Under the pieces are notes generated by a model. It saw only the letters and a list, made by a program, of their open reading frames with translations, was not told the origin of the DNA and did not search any database. Shown here piece after piece: positions 7,690 to 16,379 of a stretch of 32,568 nucleotides of DNA (positions are counted from its first letter, which is position 1; every line of letters starts with the position of its first letter). Location of the stretch: positions 1 to 32,568 of the forward strand of contig JAFRFY010000006.1 of NCBI GenBank assembly GCA_017434085.1, given 5' to 3'. A program made the translations under genes and the position numbers. This stretch comes from Clostridia bacterium (GTDB lineage Bacteria > Bacillota > Clostridia > Christensenellales > Aristaeellaceae).

Positions 7690-7839
7690 GCGGGCGATGA
7701 GGGCATCGCCCCTACGGAATCCGTGTTGTTGTAGAGGCGATGAGGGCATTGCCCCTACGGAATCCGTGTTGTTGTAGAGGCGATGAGGGCATCGCCCCTA
7801 CGGAATCCGTGTTGTAGGGGCGATGCCCTCATCGCCCGC
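7690..7839. repeat. REP/MITE-like element: tandem 43-bp hairpin repeats with inverted ends
   Basis: Three tandem copies of a 43 bp unit start at 7693, 7736 and 7779, the third truncated and the second with one substitution at 7750. Each unit carries GGCGATG-AGGG-CATCGCC, a 7 bp stem and 4 nt loop. The right end (7814-7839) is the exact inverse of the left end (7690-7715), giving 26 bp inverted termini around a ~150 bp element with no coding capacity. Its extragenic position, palindromic units and inverted ends fit REP/REPIN-type repeats. No transposase is nearby. Confidence 0.82.
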
Positions 7840-7852
7840 GTCTTACCACGTG

Positions 7853-7875
7853 AAAAACCCCGGCGTATAGCCGGG
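7853..7875 (-). terminator. Intrinsic terminator of the YhcN-like gene
   Basis: On the minus strand a CCCGGC-TATAC-GCCGGG hairpin (7859-7875) is followed by a GTTTTT run (7853-7858), 19 bp after the lipoprotein stop codon. Confidence 0.82.
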
Positions 7876-7893
7876 ATAGCGTTCGTGGAAAGA

Positions 7894-8526
7894 TTACCTC
7901 AGCGTGGTCGCGTTGCGCACGATGGCGTTGATCTCCTGGGACAGCTCGCTGGCGGTGCGGCCCGCGCGAATCTGATCGGAGAGCTGGTAGACCTTCTGCA
8001 CGTCCCCGGCGTCGCTGGTGACGGCCACGGTCTGTATGGTCGGGTCGGCGCGCATGACCTCGGCGGCCACCATCTGGCGGATGCGCTCGGTCAGCTGGCC
8101 CTTGTACACGTTGTCAAACCTCACGCCCACCAGCGCCGTGGAGTTGGCGACCACCACGCGGCTCTCGGCGATCTCCGAGATGCGGGCGATGGCCTGCTCG
8201 ATCTGCGACGCGCCGTTGGCCCAGTCGAAGGGATTCAGCGCGCCGTTCGAGGTCGCGCCGGTATTGCCGTTGTTGCCGTTGCCGGCAGTGCCGGCGCCAT
8301 TCATGCCGTTGCCGTCGATCATGCCGTTCTGGTCGGTGACGGTGGGCTGTATGGTGGCGGCGGGATTGTTCACGCCCTGGCCGCCGTCGGTGGCGCCGGG
8401 CATGAAGTCCGCGGTGGCGGTGGGCGCGGGCTGCGCGTCGCGGGTCGTGCTGTTCATACATCCCGTCAGGGTCAGGCCGAGCGCCAGGATCAGCGCCGCC
8501 GCAAGGGTCATTCTGCGATTGATCAT
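7894..8526 (-). CDS. YhcN/YlaJ-family sporulation lipoprotein
   Basis: A 210-residue predicted lipoprotein. The signal peptide ends in a lipobox L-T-G-C at residues 20-23, so Cys23 would be lipidated and the protein anchored outside the membrane. A low-complexity Thr/Asn/Gly linker (about 24-95) contains runs such as G-N-G-N-N-G-N. The C-terminal ~110 residues match the YhcN/YlaJ domain, including A-L-V-G-V and helical segments around R-I-R-Q-M-V. Family members associate with the forespore or spore germination apparatus, which would mark the host as spore-forming. The ATG has GAGGAGG 8 nt upstream. It lies 56 bp behind the nucleoside kinase; a TATAAT-like hexamer at 8571-8576 (minus) has no recognizable sigma-A -35, and could suit a sporulation sigma factor (speculative). 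Confidence 0.86.
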   Translation of the reverse strand: MINRRMTLAAALILALGLTLTGCMNSTTRDAQPAPTATADFMPGATDGGQGVNNPAATIQPTVTDQNGMIDGNGMNGAGTAGNGNNGNTGATSNGALNPFDWANGASQIEQAIARISEIAESRVVVANSTALVGVRFDNVYKGQLTERIRQMVAAEVMRADPTIQTVAVTSDAGDVQKVYQLSDQIRAGRTASELSQEINAIVRNATTLR

Positions 8527-8582
8527 ATTGCATACCTCCTCGTGGCGTTATTGTTGCCCGAAGAGGCGCAATTATACAACCA

Positions 8583-10229
8583 TTAATCTTCTTCGCGGTA
8601 GAAACAGCATCCGCCGATGAACTCCCGGAGGATGGAATTGACGGGAATCTCGTCCTCCACGTCGGCGACCTGTATATAATTGAGGAACTTGACCAGCCGC
8701 CGCGCCAGCGTGTAGTGCGGGCTTTCGGGGGCCACGGCCTGCAGCGCGGGGTAGGCGTACTTCTTCATGATGGACAATTCGTAGGTCAGGGACGAATTGA
8801 ACATGGCGTCGGCCTTCTCCTGGTAGGGGAAGATGTAGCGCTCCTCGCCCCGGCGCACGGAGGGCCACATGGTCATGGTCTCCTCCGGCGGCGTGCCGCG
8901 GAACTTGTAGTCGCGCACGATGCGGCGCAGCAGCCGGGCGTCGGTGGTGCGTATGCGGTTGTGATCGTCCAGGTTCAGCACCGTCAGCGGGCTGATGTAC
9001 ACCTTGAACTTCAAGTCGTTGGGCACGGAGGCCGTGAGCCGGTCGTTCAGGCCGTGGATGCCCTCGATGATGATGGGCTGCCCCGGCGCGACGGTCAGCG
9101 AGTGGGTGACCTCGGCGCGGCGGCCGGTCTTGAAGTCAAAGCTCGGCAGCGCGACGGTCTCGCCCGCGAGCAGCCGGGTCAGATGCTCGCCCAGCAGCAG
9201 AAGGTCCAGCGTCTCGATGCGCTCCAGGTCGATACTGCCGTCCGGCTCCCGGGGGATGTCGTCCCGGTTCAGGTAGTAGTCGTCCAGCGAGACCTTCACG
9301 GGCCGCAGGCCGTGCACCCGCAGGGCGATGGACATCCTGTGGGAGAAGGTGGTCTTGCCCGAGGACGAGGGTCCCGCGATCAGCAGAAGCCGCGCGCCGG
9401 AGGCGATGAACTGGTCCGCGATGCGCTCGATGCGCCGCTCCTGCAGCGCCTCGTTGACGCGGATGAACTCCCGAAGCTGCCGGGAGCCGATCATGTCGTT
9501 CAGATCGGCGATGTTCTCGCAGTTCAAAATGGCGTGCCACTCCGCCGCCTCGGAGTAGGTCTTTAGAAGGTTGGGCGAGGACACGTATTTCGCGGGCTTC
9601 GAGGGGTCGGCCTCGTCGGGCAGCTGGAGGATGATGCCCTCGCCGCAGGGGAACAGGTCGAACACCTTAATCTGCCCCGTGGTCACCGCCATCTCGCCGT
9701 AGAAGTAGTCGTCCAGACCGTCGATGCGGTACAGCGTAAAGTGCGGCACCTTGCGGTAGTTCAGTATCCGCAGGCGGTCCGTCTGCCCCGTGCGGGCGAA
9801 GTAGTCCCGGGCGTCCTCCACGGACACCGTGTGCCGCTGTATGGGCAGGTCCTGCTCCACGATGGCGCGCATCTGCGCCTTGATCCGGTGCACGACCTCC
9901 GGGGTCACCGCCATGTTGGGCAGGTCGATGTAGTAGCCGTGGACGAAGGAATGGCGTATGCGCACCCGCTCGTCCGGGTAAAGGCGGTGCGCCGCCGTGA
10001 GGAATATGAATTGCAGCGAGCGCTCGTAGATGCGCCGGCCCTCCTCGTCCGCCTGGGTCAGCGTGTGGGCGAAGGCGTACTCCTCCACCCGGTCGTTCAA
10101 AGAGCAGGTGCGCCCCTGCACCGATATGCCCAGCGCGCCCGCGCCGCCGTCCGCAAGACGGGGCAGCAGGTCGCCCCAGCGCTCCTCCCCGGTGCAGCGC
10201 ATCTCAATGCCGTTCAGCTTCAGGTACAC
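8583..10229 (-). CDS. Nucleoside (uridine-type) kinase with TGS and threonyl-tRNA-synthetase-like N-terminal domains
   Basis: A ~548-residue protein joining an N-terminal TGS-like domain (about 1-60), a region resembling the second additional domain of threonyl-tRNA synthetase (about 80-260) and a C-terminal P-loop kinase. The Walker A motif G-P-S-S-S-G-K-T-T is near residue 290, followed by L-D-D-Y-Y and an I-I-E-G-I-H-G segment typical of uridine kinase/phosphoribulokinase folds. The family is common in Clostridia and Thermotogae and is annotated as nucleoside kinase. Start choice: the ATG at 10235 abuts GGAGGG with no spacing, whereas the GTG at 10229 is 7 nt from GGAGG and is preferred. 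It follows a phosphoribosyltransferase gene by 18 bp, suggesting nucleotide salvage. Confidence 0.9.
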   Translation of the reverse strand: MYLKLNGIEMRCTGEERWGDLLPRLADGGAGALGISVQGRTCSLNDRVEEYAFAHTLTQADEEGRRIYERSLQFIFLTAAHRLYPDERVRIRHSFVHGYYIDLPNMAVTPEVVHRIKAQMRAIVEQDLPIQRHTVSVEDARDYFARTGQTDRLRILNYRKVPHFTLYRIDGLDDYFYGEMAVTTGQIKVFDLFPCGEGIILQLPDEADPSKPAKYVSSPNLLKTYSEAAEWHAILNCENIADLNDMIGSRQLREFIRVNEALQERRIERIADQFIASGARLLLIAGPSSSGKTTFSHRMSIALRVHGLRPVKVSLDDYYLNRDDIPREPDGSIDLERIETLDLLLLGEHLTRLLAGETVALPSFDFKTGRRAEVTHSLTVAPGQPIIIEGIHGLNDRLTASVPNDLKFKVYISPLTVLNLDDHNRIRTTDARLLRRIVRDYKFRGTPPEETMTMWPSVRRGEERYIFPYQEKADAMFNSSLTYELSIMKKYAYPALQAVAPESPHYTLARRLVKFLNYIQVADVEDEIPVNSILREFIGGCCFYREED

Positions 10230-10247
10230 GCGCATCCCTCCATAGAA

Positions 10248-10808
10248 TCAGATCGGTCTTCCCTCCGCATCGAACAGCGGCAGCTTTTCCAGGAAGATCA
10301 GGTCGTCGCGGTCGGCGGCCTCGCCCTCGGCGAGTATGGCCATGCGGCCCACGATCTCGCAGCCCACCTGCTTTAGCAGGCCCTCCATGGCCCGCAGGGA
10401 TTCGCCGGTGGAGATCACGTCGTCCACGATCACGACCCGCTTGCCCTTCATATATTCGGCGTCCGCGCCGTCCAGGCACAGGGTCTGCTTATGGTCGGTG
10501 GTGATGGAATTGACCTCGACCGTCAGCACGTTCTTCATGTACAGCTTGGGCGCCTTGCGGGCCAGCACGTAGCGCTCGTTGCCCTGCAGGCGGGACATCT
10601 CGCAGATCAGCGGGATGCCCTTGGACTCGGCGGTGATCATCACGTCGTGCTCGGGGATGCGCGCCACCAGCGCCTTGGCGCAGGCGGTGGTCAATTCCAT
10701 GTCGCCGAAGATCACGAACGCGCCGATCATCAGCTTGTCGTTCAGGGGGCACAGCGGCAGGTCGCGCTCCAGCCCCGCGACGTTCATCCTGTAAAACATA
10801 TCCTTCAT
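10248..10808 (-). CDS. Purine-type phosphoribosyltransferase (adenine/xanthine PRTase-like)
   Basis: A 186-residue type I phosphoribosyltransferase. The PRPP-binding signature V-V-I-V-D-D-V-I-S-T-G-E-S lies at about residues 121-133, with hydrophobic strands before the acidic pair as in Apt, Xpt and PyrE. Upstream, I-T-A-E-S-K-G-I-P and a Tyr/Lys-rich segment (Y-V-L-A-R-K-A-P-K-L-Y) fit adenine or xanthine phosphoribosyltransferases better than PyrE; the base specificity is not assigned. The ATG at 10808 has GAGG about 11 nt upstream, a slightly long spacing; an upstream in-frame extension runs into the promoter and is rejected. Its own promoter starts 6 bp after polC ends. It heads a likely operon with the nucleoside kinase. 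Confidence 0.84.
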   Translation of the reverse strand: MKDMFYRMNVAGLERDLPLCPLNDKLMIGAFVIFGDMELTTACAKALVARIPEHDVMITAESKGIPLICEMSRLQGNERYVLARKAPKLYMKNVLTVEVNSITTDHKQTLCLDGADAEYMKGKRVVIVDDVISTGESLRAMEGLLKQVGCEIVGRMAILAEGEAADRDDLIFLEKLPLFDAEGRPI

Positions 10809-10831
10809 CGCGTCATACACCTCGTTTGTTA

Positions 10832-10841
10832 TTAACGTTAA
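10832..10841. promoter_or_regulatory. Palindromic operator candidate TTAACGTTAA
   Basis: A perfect 10 bp palindrome lies 5 bp downstream of the -10 hexamer, overlapping the expected transcription start, upstream of the phosphoribosyltransferase. A repressor bound here would block initiation. No regulator gene is adjacent, and a 10 bp palindrome can arise by chance in AT-rich DNA. Confidence 0.3.
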
Positions 10842-10845
10842 GTTT

Positions 10846-10874
10846 ATTTTATCATCAACCCGGGGCTTTGTCAA
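10846..10874 (-). promoter_or_regulatory. Sigma-A promoter of the phosphoribosyltransferase-kinase operon
   Basis: On the minus strand a perfect TTGACA (10869-10874), 17 bp spacer and TAAAAT (10846-10851). The -35 begins only 5 bp after the polC stop codon, and no terminator separates the two units, so read-through from polC is also possible. Confidence 0.85.
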
Positions 10875-10879
10875 TTCAT

Positions 10880-13800
10880 TCAGACATTGAGGTCGAACAG
10901 CGACACCTGGCTGGTCTCGGGCACGCCGTTCAGGCACCCGGCCAGCCGGAGCTGTTCGATGACGGACCGGGACACCTTGCGCCGCTCCATGTCGTCCTGG
11001 CTGATGAAAGGGCCGCCCTTTCGGGCCTCCACCAGCGCCTCGGCGGCGGCCAGGCCCACGCCGGGCAGGGCGTTGATGGGGGGCAGTATGCGCCCGTCGT
11101 CGTCGATCCGGTACTCCGCCGCGGCGGACTTATAGATGTCGATGGGCTTGATGTGCACCCCGCGCAGGTTCATCTCGATGAGTATCTCCAGTATGGTCAT
11201 CTCGTCGTCCTTGGTGGCGGTGCGCTCGGACTTGTCCAGCGCCTTGATGTCCTCGATCATGCCCCGGAGCCGGTCCACGTCCCCGGTGGTCATGCGCGTG
11301 GCGTCGAAGGACTCGGCGTTGCGGTGCAGGTAGCAGCAGTAGTACGCCGCCGGGTAGAATACCTTGAAGTAGGCGATGCGCAGCGCCATCACCACGTAGG
11401 CCACCGCGTGACCCTTGGGGAACATGTACTTGATCTTCTTGCAGGTGTCGATGTACCACTCCGGCCCGGAGGCATCGCGCATGGCTTCCTCCATCTGGGG
11501 GGTGAGGCCCCGACCCTTGCGCACGGATTCCATGGTCTTGAAGGCGACGGAGGCCTCCACGCCGTTTGCGATCAGGGCGTTCATGATGTCGTCGCGGGTG
11601 CAGAAGCACTCCCTCAAGGGTATGCCCTGTCGCACCAGATCCTGCGCGTTGCCCAGCCAGACGTCCGTGCCGTGGGACAGGCCCGATATGCGGATGAGCT
11701 CCTCCATGGTGGAGGGCTTCGTCTCCTTGAGCATGCCCCGCACGAACGACGTGCCGAACTCCGGCACGCCCAGCGTGCCCGTCTCCGCCACGCCCAGCTG
11801 CTCCGCCGTCAAACCCAGCGCCTCGGGCGAGGTGAACAGCGACAGTATCTTTGAAAACACCTCCGGGTCGTGAAGCGGCACTTCCTGCGGCGCGATGCCG
11901 GTGATGTCCTGCAATTTCCTGAGCATCGTCGGGTCGTCGTGGCCCAGCACGTCCAGCTTCACCAGCACGTCGTGCATGGAGTTGAAGTCGAAATGGGTGG
12001 TGATGGTGGGGCTGGTCATGTCGTCGGCGGGGTGCTGTATGGGCGTGAACTGGTAGATCTCGTACTGCTTCGGCAGCACCACCATGCCCGCCGGGTGCTG
12101 GCCCGTGGTGCGCTTGACGCCGGTGATGCCCCGCGCCAGCCGCTCCTTCTCGGCGTTGGTCAGGGAAAGTCCCCGCTTCTCCGCGTACTTGAGCACGTAG
12201 CCGTAGGCCGTCTTTTCCGCGATGGTGCCGATGGTGCCGGCGCGGAAGCAGTATTCCTCGCCGAACAGCTCCTGGATGTAGCGGTGCGCCCGGGGCTGGT
12301 ACTCGCCGGAGAAGTTGAGGTCGATGTCGGGCACCTTGTCGCCCTTGAAGCCCAGGAACACCTCGAAGGGGATATTGAAGCCGTCCTTGTTCATCATCGC
12401 CCCGCACACCGGGCACTTTTTGGGCGGCAGGTCCAGCCCGGTGGTGTAGCGGGGGTCGGGGTTGAACTCGGTGTGCCTGCACTCGGGGCAGGCGTAGTGG
12501 GGCGGCAGGGCGTTGACCTCGGTGATGCCCGAGAGAAACGCCACCAGCGACGAGCCCACCGAACCCCGGGAGCCCACGATGTAGCCGTCCGACAGGGACT
12601 TGGCCACCAGCTTCACGGCGATCATGTAAAGCGTCGAGAAGCCGTAGCCGATGATGGCGCCCAGCTCCTTGTCGATGCGCTTTTGCACGATCTCCGGCAG
12701 CGGGTCGCCGTAGAGGGCGTGGGCCTTGTCGTTGACCAGCGTCCGAAGCTCGTGCTCCGCCTCCGGCCAGAAGGGCTGGAAGGTCTCCTTGCCCTCCGGG
12801 TGGGGGATGAATATCTTCACGTCGCCGATGCGCTCCGCGATTCTGTTCGGATTGGTCACGACCACCTCTTTGGCCTTGTCCCTCCCCAGGTAGCCGAACT
12901 CCTCCAGCATGTCGTCGGTGGTGCGGAAGTACAGCGGCGGCTGGTCGTCCGCGTCCTCAAAACCCTTGGAATCCAGCAATATGGTGCGGTAGACGCCGTC
13001 GGTGGGGTTCATGAAGTGCACGTCGCCCGTGGCGCACACCGGCTTGTTCAGCTTCTCGCCCAGCGCCACGATCTTGCGGTTCAGGTCACGAAGCCCCTCG
13101 TCGTCCTTCACCGTGCCCTCGCGCTTCAGGAAGGCGTTGTTGCCGATGGGCTGTATCTCCAGATAGTCGTAGAAGGACGCGATCTTTTCAAGCGTCTTTT
13201 CGTCCCGCCCGTCCAGCACGGCGCGGAACAGCTCCCCCGCCTCGCAGGCCGAACCCACGATCAGCCCCTCGCGGTACTTTTCGATGAGGCTTCGGGGGAT
13301 GCGCGGCGTGCGGTGGAAGTAGTTCAGATGGCCCTCGCTGACCAGCCGGTACAGGTGGGCCATGCCCTCCTGGGTGGCGGCCAGCAGGATAATGTGGTAG
13401 CTCTGCTTGCCGGCGTCGGTGGGAAAGCAGGTGTTCAGCTGATCGAGCGTGGCGACGCCCTTCTGCTGCCGGACCTCGTTCAACACCTTGATGAGCAATA
13501 GCGACGTCGCCCGGGCGTCGTGCACCGCGCGGTGGGCGTTCAACAGGCTGATGCCCAGCAGCTTGCACATCGACCCCAGCTTGTGGCTCTTCTGGTGGGG
13601 GTACTGGTTGCGCACCAGCGCCAGGGTGTCCACCACGGTGAAGTCGAACGGATAGCCCGCCTGCCGGAACGCGCGGCGGAAGAAGGCCGTGTCAAAGGCG
13701 GCGTTGTGCGCCACCAGCACCGCGCCCTCGCAGAATCTGGCGAACTCCGGCATGACCTCCATGAGCGTGCGCCTGTCCCTGAGCATGGCGGTGGTGATGC

Positions 13801-15205
13801 CGGTGATCTCCACCACCTTCGGCGGCACCTCCCGGCCGGGGTTGACGAGCTCGGAGAACTCCGCCACCTCCACGCCGTTCTCGATACGCACCGCGCCGAT
13901 CTCGATGATCTCGTCCACGTGGGTGTTGAGGCCCGTGGTCTCCACGTCCAGCACGACAAAGGCGCAGTCGTCCAATCGCTGTCCCCGGGGGTCCTCCACG
14001 ATCCCCGCGTCGTCGTCGATCAAATACCCCTCGCAGCCGGGGATCAGCTTGACGCCGTTCTTCTTCGCCGCGCCGAAGGCCTCCGGGAAGGCCTGCACCA
14101 CGCCGTGGTCGGTGATGGCGATGGCCTTGTGGCCCCACTTGGCGGCCTGCTTGATGAGGTCGGAGGCCGTGGCGCAGGCGTCCATGGTGGAATAGGTGGT
14201 GTGGCAGTGCAGCTCCACGCGCTTTTCCGGGGCGCGGTCCTCCCGCACGGGCTTCTGCGCGGGCTGCAGGTCGTTGACCATCAGCACCATCTCGTGCTTG
14301 AAGTCGTCGTAGCGGTAGCTGCCCCGGGCCTTGACCCAGTTGCCGTTCTTCAGCGCGGCGGAAAGCGCCTCCGCCTGGGCTTGCAAGCCGCCTGCGGTTT
14401 CCCGGGAGGACTTGCCGCCCAGGAACAGCTTGCAGTTGACGGACCCCAGGTGGTCGGTCATGGAGAACGTGACGATCTTGGTGGCGCCGGACTTGGTGTC
14501 CTTGATCTCAAAGGCGGACACCTCCCCCACGGCGGTAAACCGGCCGATGTCCTCGGTGACGCGGTTCATGGGGGTGGGGGCGTCGGTGATGGCCCGGCCC
14601 AGCAGCACGTCCGAGGGCACGGCCCGCTTGCGCGCCTCCGGGGCGTCCGCGGCGACGGTCTGCGCCAGCAGCGCCTCCGCCCTCTGGCGGTCCTCGGTGA
14701 TGCGCTGTATGCGCTTTTCCTCGTCGCCGGTGACCTCGATGCGGGCGGTGGCGCGTATGCCGAACAGGTCGTAGAGCTTCTCGGCCAGTATGCGGTCCAC
14801 CCGGCGGGACTTCAAAAACGCCGCGCCCTCCTCGGTGGACACGCACACCGTCAGCACGCCGTCCTCCAGCTTCCAGCCCTTGCCGTCCCAGTCGATGAAG
14901 TGCATGCAGCCGGGGCTTTCGTGCTTGACCAGCGACTTCATCAGCCCCGAGGCGATGGAGATGTCCTCCGCGACCTTCTCCCGAAGCGAAGGGTACTCCA
15001 GCTGCACCTTCACCTGCACGGCGGGGAAGGCGGCGGTCATCAGGCGCTCCACGCGGGCGAACTGGGCGTCGTCGAGGATCTCGTCGCACGCAAACTTCAC
15101 CCGCATCCTGCCGGTGTTCTTCGATATGCTCACCCGGGACAGCCGCAGCCGGTTCGCCAGCGCGGCGTCCTCCCGTGCGATCAGGTTTCTCCAGAGTTCG
15201 GACAT
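10880..15205 (-). CDS. polC: DNA polymerase III PolC-type, alpha subunit
   Basis: A 1441-residue PolC, the replicative polymerase of low-GC Gram-positive lineages, of normal length. Domain order: N-terminal region, OB fold (about 225-310), PHP domain beginning with E-L-H-C-H-T-T-Y-S at 331 and including T-D-H-G, interrupted by a DnaQ-type 3'-5' exonuclease with D-V-E-T-T-G (Asp420, Glu422) and H-x-A-V-H-D near 558-563, then the rest of PHP and the polymerase. A four-Cys zinc site is formed by C906, C909, C931 and C934. Catalytic palm aspartates are D960 and D962 in P-D-I-D-L-N-F-S-G. Everything needed for synthesis and proofreading appears intact. The ATG follows GGAGG by 7 nt and lies one base after the ispG stop codon, so the two are translationally coupled. 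Confidence 0.98.
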   Translation of the reverse strand: MSELWRNLIAREDAALANRLRLSRVSISKNTGRMRVKFACDEILDDAQFARVERLMTAAFPAVQVKVQLEYPSLREKVAEDISIASGLMKSLVKHESPGCMHFIDWDGKGWKLEDGVLTVCVSTEEGAAFLKSRRVDRILAEKLYDLFGIRATARIEVTGDEEKRIQRITEDRQRAEALLAQTVAADAPEARKRAVPSDVLLGRAITDAPTPMNRVTEDIGRFTAVGEVSAFEIKDTKSGATKIVTFSMTDHLGSVNCKLFLGGKSSRETAGGLQAQAEALSAALKNGNWVKARGSYRYDDFKHEMVLMVNDLQPAQKPVREDRAPEKRVELHCHTTYSTMDACATASDLIKQAAKWGHKAIAITDHGVVQAFPEAFGAAKKNGVKLIPGCEGYLIDDDAGIVEDPRGQRLDDCAFVVLDVETTGLNTHVDEIIEIGAVRIENGVEVAEFSELVNPGREVPPKVVEITGITTAMLRDRRTLMEVMPEFARFCEGAVLVAHNAAFDTAFFRRAFRQAGYPFDFTVVDTLALVRNQYPHQKSHKLGSMCKLLGISLLNAHRAVHDARATSLLLIKVLNEVRQQKGVATLDQLNTCFPTDAGKQSYHIILLAATQEGMAHLYRLVSEGHLNYFHRTPRIPRSLIEKYREGLIVGSACEAGELFRAVLDGRDEKTLEKIASFYDYLEIQPIGNNAFLKREGTVKDDEGLRDLNRKIVALGEKLNKPVCATGDVHFMNPTDGVYRTILLDSKGFEDADDQPPLYFRTTDDMLEEFGYLGRDKAKEVVVTNPNRIAERIGDVKIFIPHPEGKETFQPFWPEAEHELRTLVNDKAHALYGDPLPEIVQKRIDKELGAIIGYGFSTLYMIAVKLVAKSLSDGYIVGSRGSVGSSLVAFLSGITEVNALPPHYACPECRHTEFNPDPRYTTGLDLPPKKCPVCGAMMNKDGFNIPFEVFLGFKGDKVPDIDLNFSGEYQPRAHRYIQELFGEEYCFRAGTIGTIAEKTAYGYVLKYAEKRGLSLTNAEKERLARGITGVKRTTGQHPAGMVVLPKQYEIYQFTPIQHPADDMTSPTITTHFDFNSMHDVLVKLDVLGHDDPTMLRKLQDITGIAPQEVPLHDPEVFSKILSLFTSPEALGLTAEQLGVAETGTLGVPEFGTSFVRGMLKETKPSTMEELIRISGLSHGTDVWLGNAQDLVRQGIPLRECFCTRDDIMNALIANGVEASVAFKTMESVRKGRGLTPQMEEAMRDASGPEWYIDTCKKIKYMFPKGHAVAYVVMALRIAYFKVFYPAAYYCCYLHRNAESFDATRMTTGDVDRLRGMIEDIKALDKSERTATKDDEMTILEILIEMNLRGVHIKPIDIYKSAAAEYRIDDDGRILPPINALPGVGLAAAEALVEARKGGPFISQDDMERRKVSRSVIEQLRLAGCLNGVPETSQVSLFDLNV

Positions 15206-15206
15206 G

Positions 15207-16262
15207 TCATGCCTCCGAGTGCGCCATTTTGCGTACTTCTTCGATCAGCAGCGCGGCGAGGTCGCCGGACACCGGCCGCGGGGCCAGGCCGCGCACGAAC
15301 AGCACGCCCTTGCCGTCCTTGCCGCCGGCGACGCCCAGGTCGGCCTCCCGCGCCTCGCCGGGGCCGTTGACCACGCAGCCCATCACCGCCACCTTGAGGG
15401 GCGTCTTGATGTCCGCGCACTCGGCCCGGACGCGCCGCGCGATGCCCTCCACGTCGATGCCCGTGCGGCCGCAGGTGGGACAGGAGATGATCTCGATGCC
15501 GTCCCTTCTCAGGCCGCAGGCCCGCAGTATCGACAGCCCCGCCGGGACCTCCTGCACCGGGTCGCCGGACAGGGACACCCGGATGGTGTCGCCGATGCCG
15601 TCCACCAGCAGCGCGCCGATGCCTATGGCGCTTTTCACCACGCCCACGTCCGCGGTGCCGGACTCGGTCACCCCGATGTGCTGGGGATAGCCGGTCTGCC
15701 TCGCGGCCAGGCGGCAGGCGCCGATCATCTTGTACAGGTCGGTGGCCTTGAAGGACATCACGATGTCCTCAAAGCCCGCCCGCTCCAGCATGCGCGCGTG
15801 GTTGAGCCCGCTCTCCACCATGCCCTCGGGGGTGACCCCGCCGTACTTTTGCAGGATGTCCTTTTCGATGGAGCCGGAGTTCACGCCGATGCGCACCGGC
15901 ACATGATGGGTCTTCAGACAGTCCGCCACCCTGCGCACGTTGGCCTCCCCGCCGATGTTGCCGGGGTTGATGCGCACCTTGGCGATGCCGTTCTCCGCGG
16001 ATTTGATGGCCAGCCGGTGGTCGAAGTGGATGTCCGCCACCAGCGGCACGGGGCTTTGGTCCACCAGCGCGCGCACGGCCTCGGCGCAGGCGTCGTCGTA
16101 CACGGATACCCGCACGATGTCCGCCCCCGCCGCCGCCATGGCGCGGATCTGGGCAAGCGTCGCCGCCACGTCCCGGGTGTCGGTGTTGGTCATGGTCTGT
16201 ACGGTCACCGGCGCGCCCCCGCCGATGGGAATACCGCCTACGTTTACGCGATGGGTGGACAT
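15207..16262 (-). CDS. ispG: 4-hydroxy-3-methylbut-2-enyl diphosphate synthase (IspG/GcpE)
   Basis: A 351-residue IspG, the [4Fe-4S] enzyme that converts methylerythritol cyclodiphosphate to HMBPP in the non-mevalonate isoprenoid pathway. The N-terminal TIM barrel opens with the T-M-T-N-T-D-T motif; the C-terminal cluster domain has C-P-T-C-G-R (C261, C264) and G-C-V-V-N-G-P-G-E (C296, E303), the three cluster cysteines and catalytic Glu. The length fits the short bacterial form. The ATG at 16262 has GGAG 9 nt upstream; a longer frame upstream crosses the promoter and is rejected. It directly precedes polC, a gene order common in Clostridia, although the usual upstream dxr and rseP genes are absent here. 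Confidence 0.97.
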   Translation of the reverse strand: MSTHRVNVGGIPIGGGAPVTVQTMTNTDTRDVAATLAQIRAMAAAGADIVRVSVYDDACAEAVRALVDQSPVPLVADIHFDHRLAIKSAENGIAKVRINPGNIGGEANVRRVADCLKTHHVPVRIGVNSGSIEKDILQKYGGVTPEGMVESGLNHARMLERAGFEDIVMSFKATDLYKMIGACRLAARQTGYPQHIGVTESGTADVGVVKSAIGIGALLVDGIGDTIRVSLSGDPVQEVPAGLSILRACGLRRDGIEIISCPTCGRTGIDVEGIARRVRAECADIKTPLKVAVMGCVVNGPGEAREADLGVAGGKDGKGVLFVRGLAPRPVSGDLAALLIEEVRKMAHSEA

Positions 16263-16308
16263 TGTTGAACTCTCCTTTGTTTGTGGTAGAGGGAATTTTC
16301 CATCCCCA

Positions 16309-16337
16309 ATTATACACCAAACCTCCCCGCCTTGCAA
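16309..16337 (-). promoter_or_regulatory. Sigma-A promoter of ispG-polC
   Basis: On the minus strand TTGCAA (16332-16337), a 17 bp spacer and a perfect TATAAT (16309-16314), 46 bp before the ispG start. It begins right after the symporter terminator. Confidence 0.83.
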
Positions 16338-16338
16338 T

Positions 16339-16366
16339 CAAAAAGCCCCGGGCATCCGCCCGGGGC
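16339..16366 (-). terminator. Intrinsic terminator of the AGCS symporter gene
   Basis: On the minus strand a 9 bp GC stem (16345-16353 with 16358-16366) with a 4 nt loop is followed by a T run (16340-16344), 13 bp after the symporter stop codon. Confidence 0.88.
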
Positions 16367-16379
16367 GCGCACGCGGGGA

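Noticed and set aside
7597-7749. 51-residue N-terminal extension of the response regulator
   Set aside because: It runs through the repeat, the Pho-box-like sites and the -10 hexamer; the receiver domain begins at the ATG at 7596.
7690-7839. Possible CRISPR array
   Set aside because: The 43 bp units abut with no unique spacers, and there are no cas genes.
8571-8576. TATAAT (minus) as a sigma-A promoter for the YhcN-like gene
   Set aside because: No -35 at a suitable distance; it is mentioned in that gene's entry but not listed as a promoter.
13520-15370. A 616-residue plus-strand frame opposite polC and ispG
   Set aside because: Antisense shadow of PolC with no recognizable domain.
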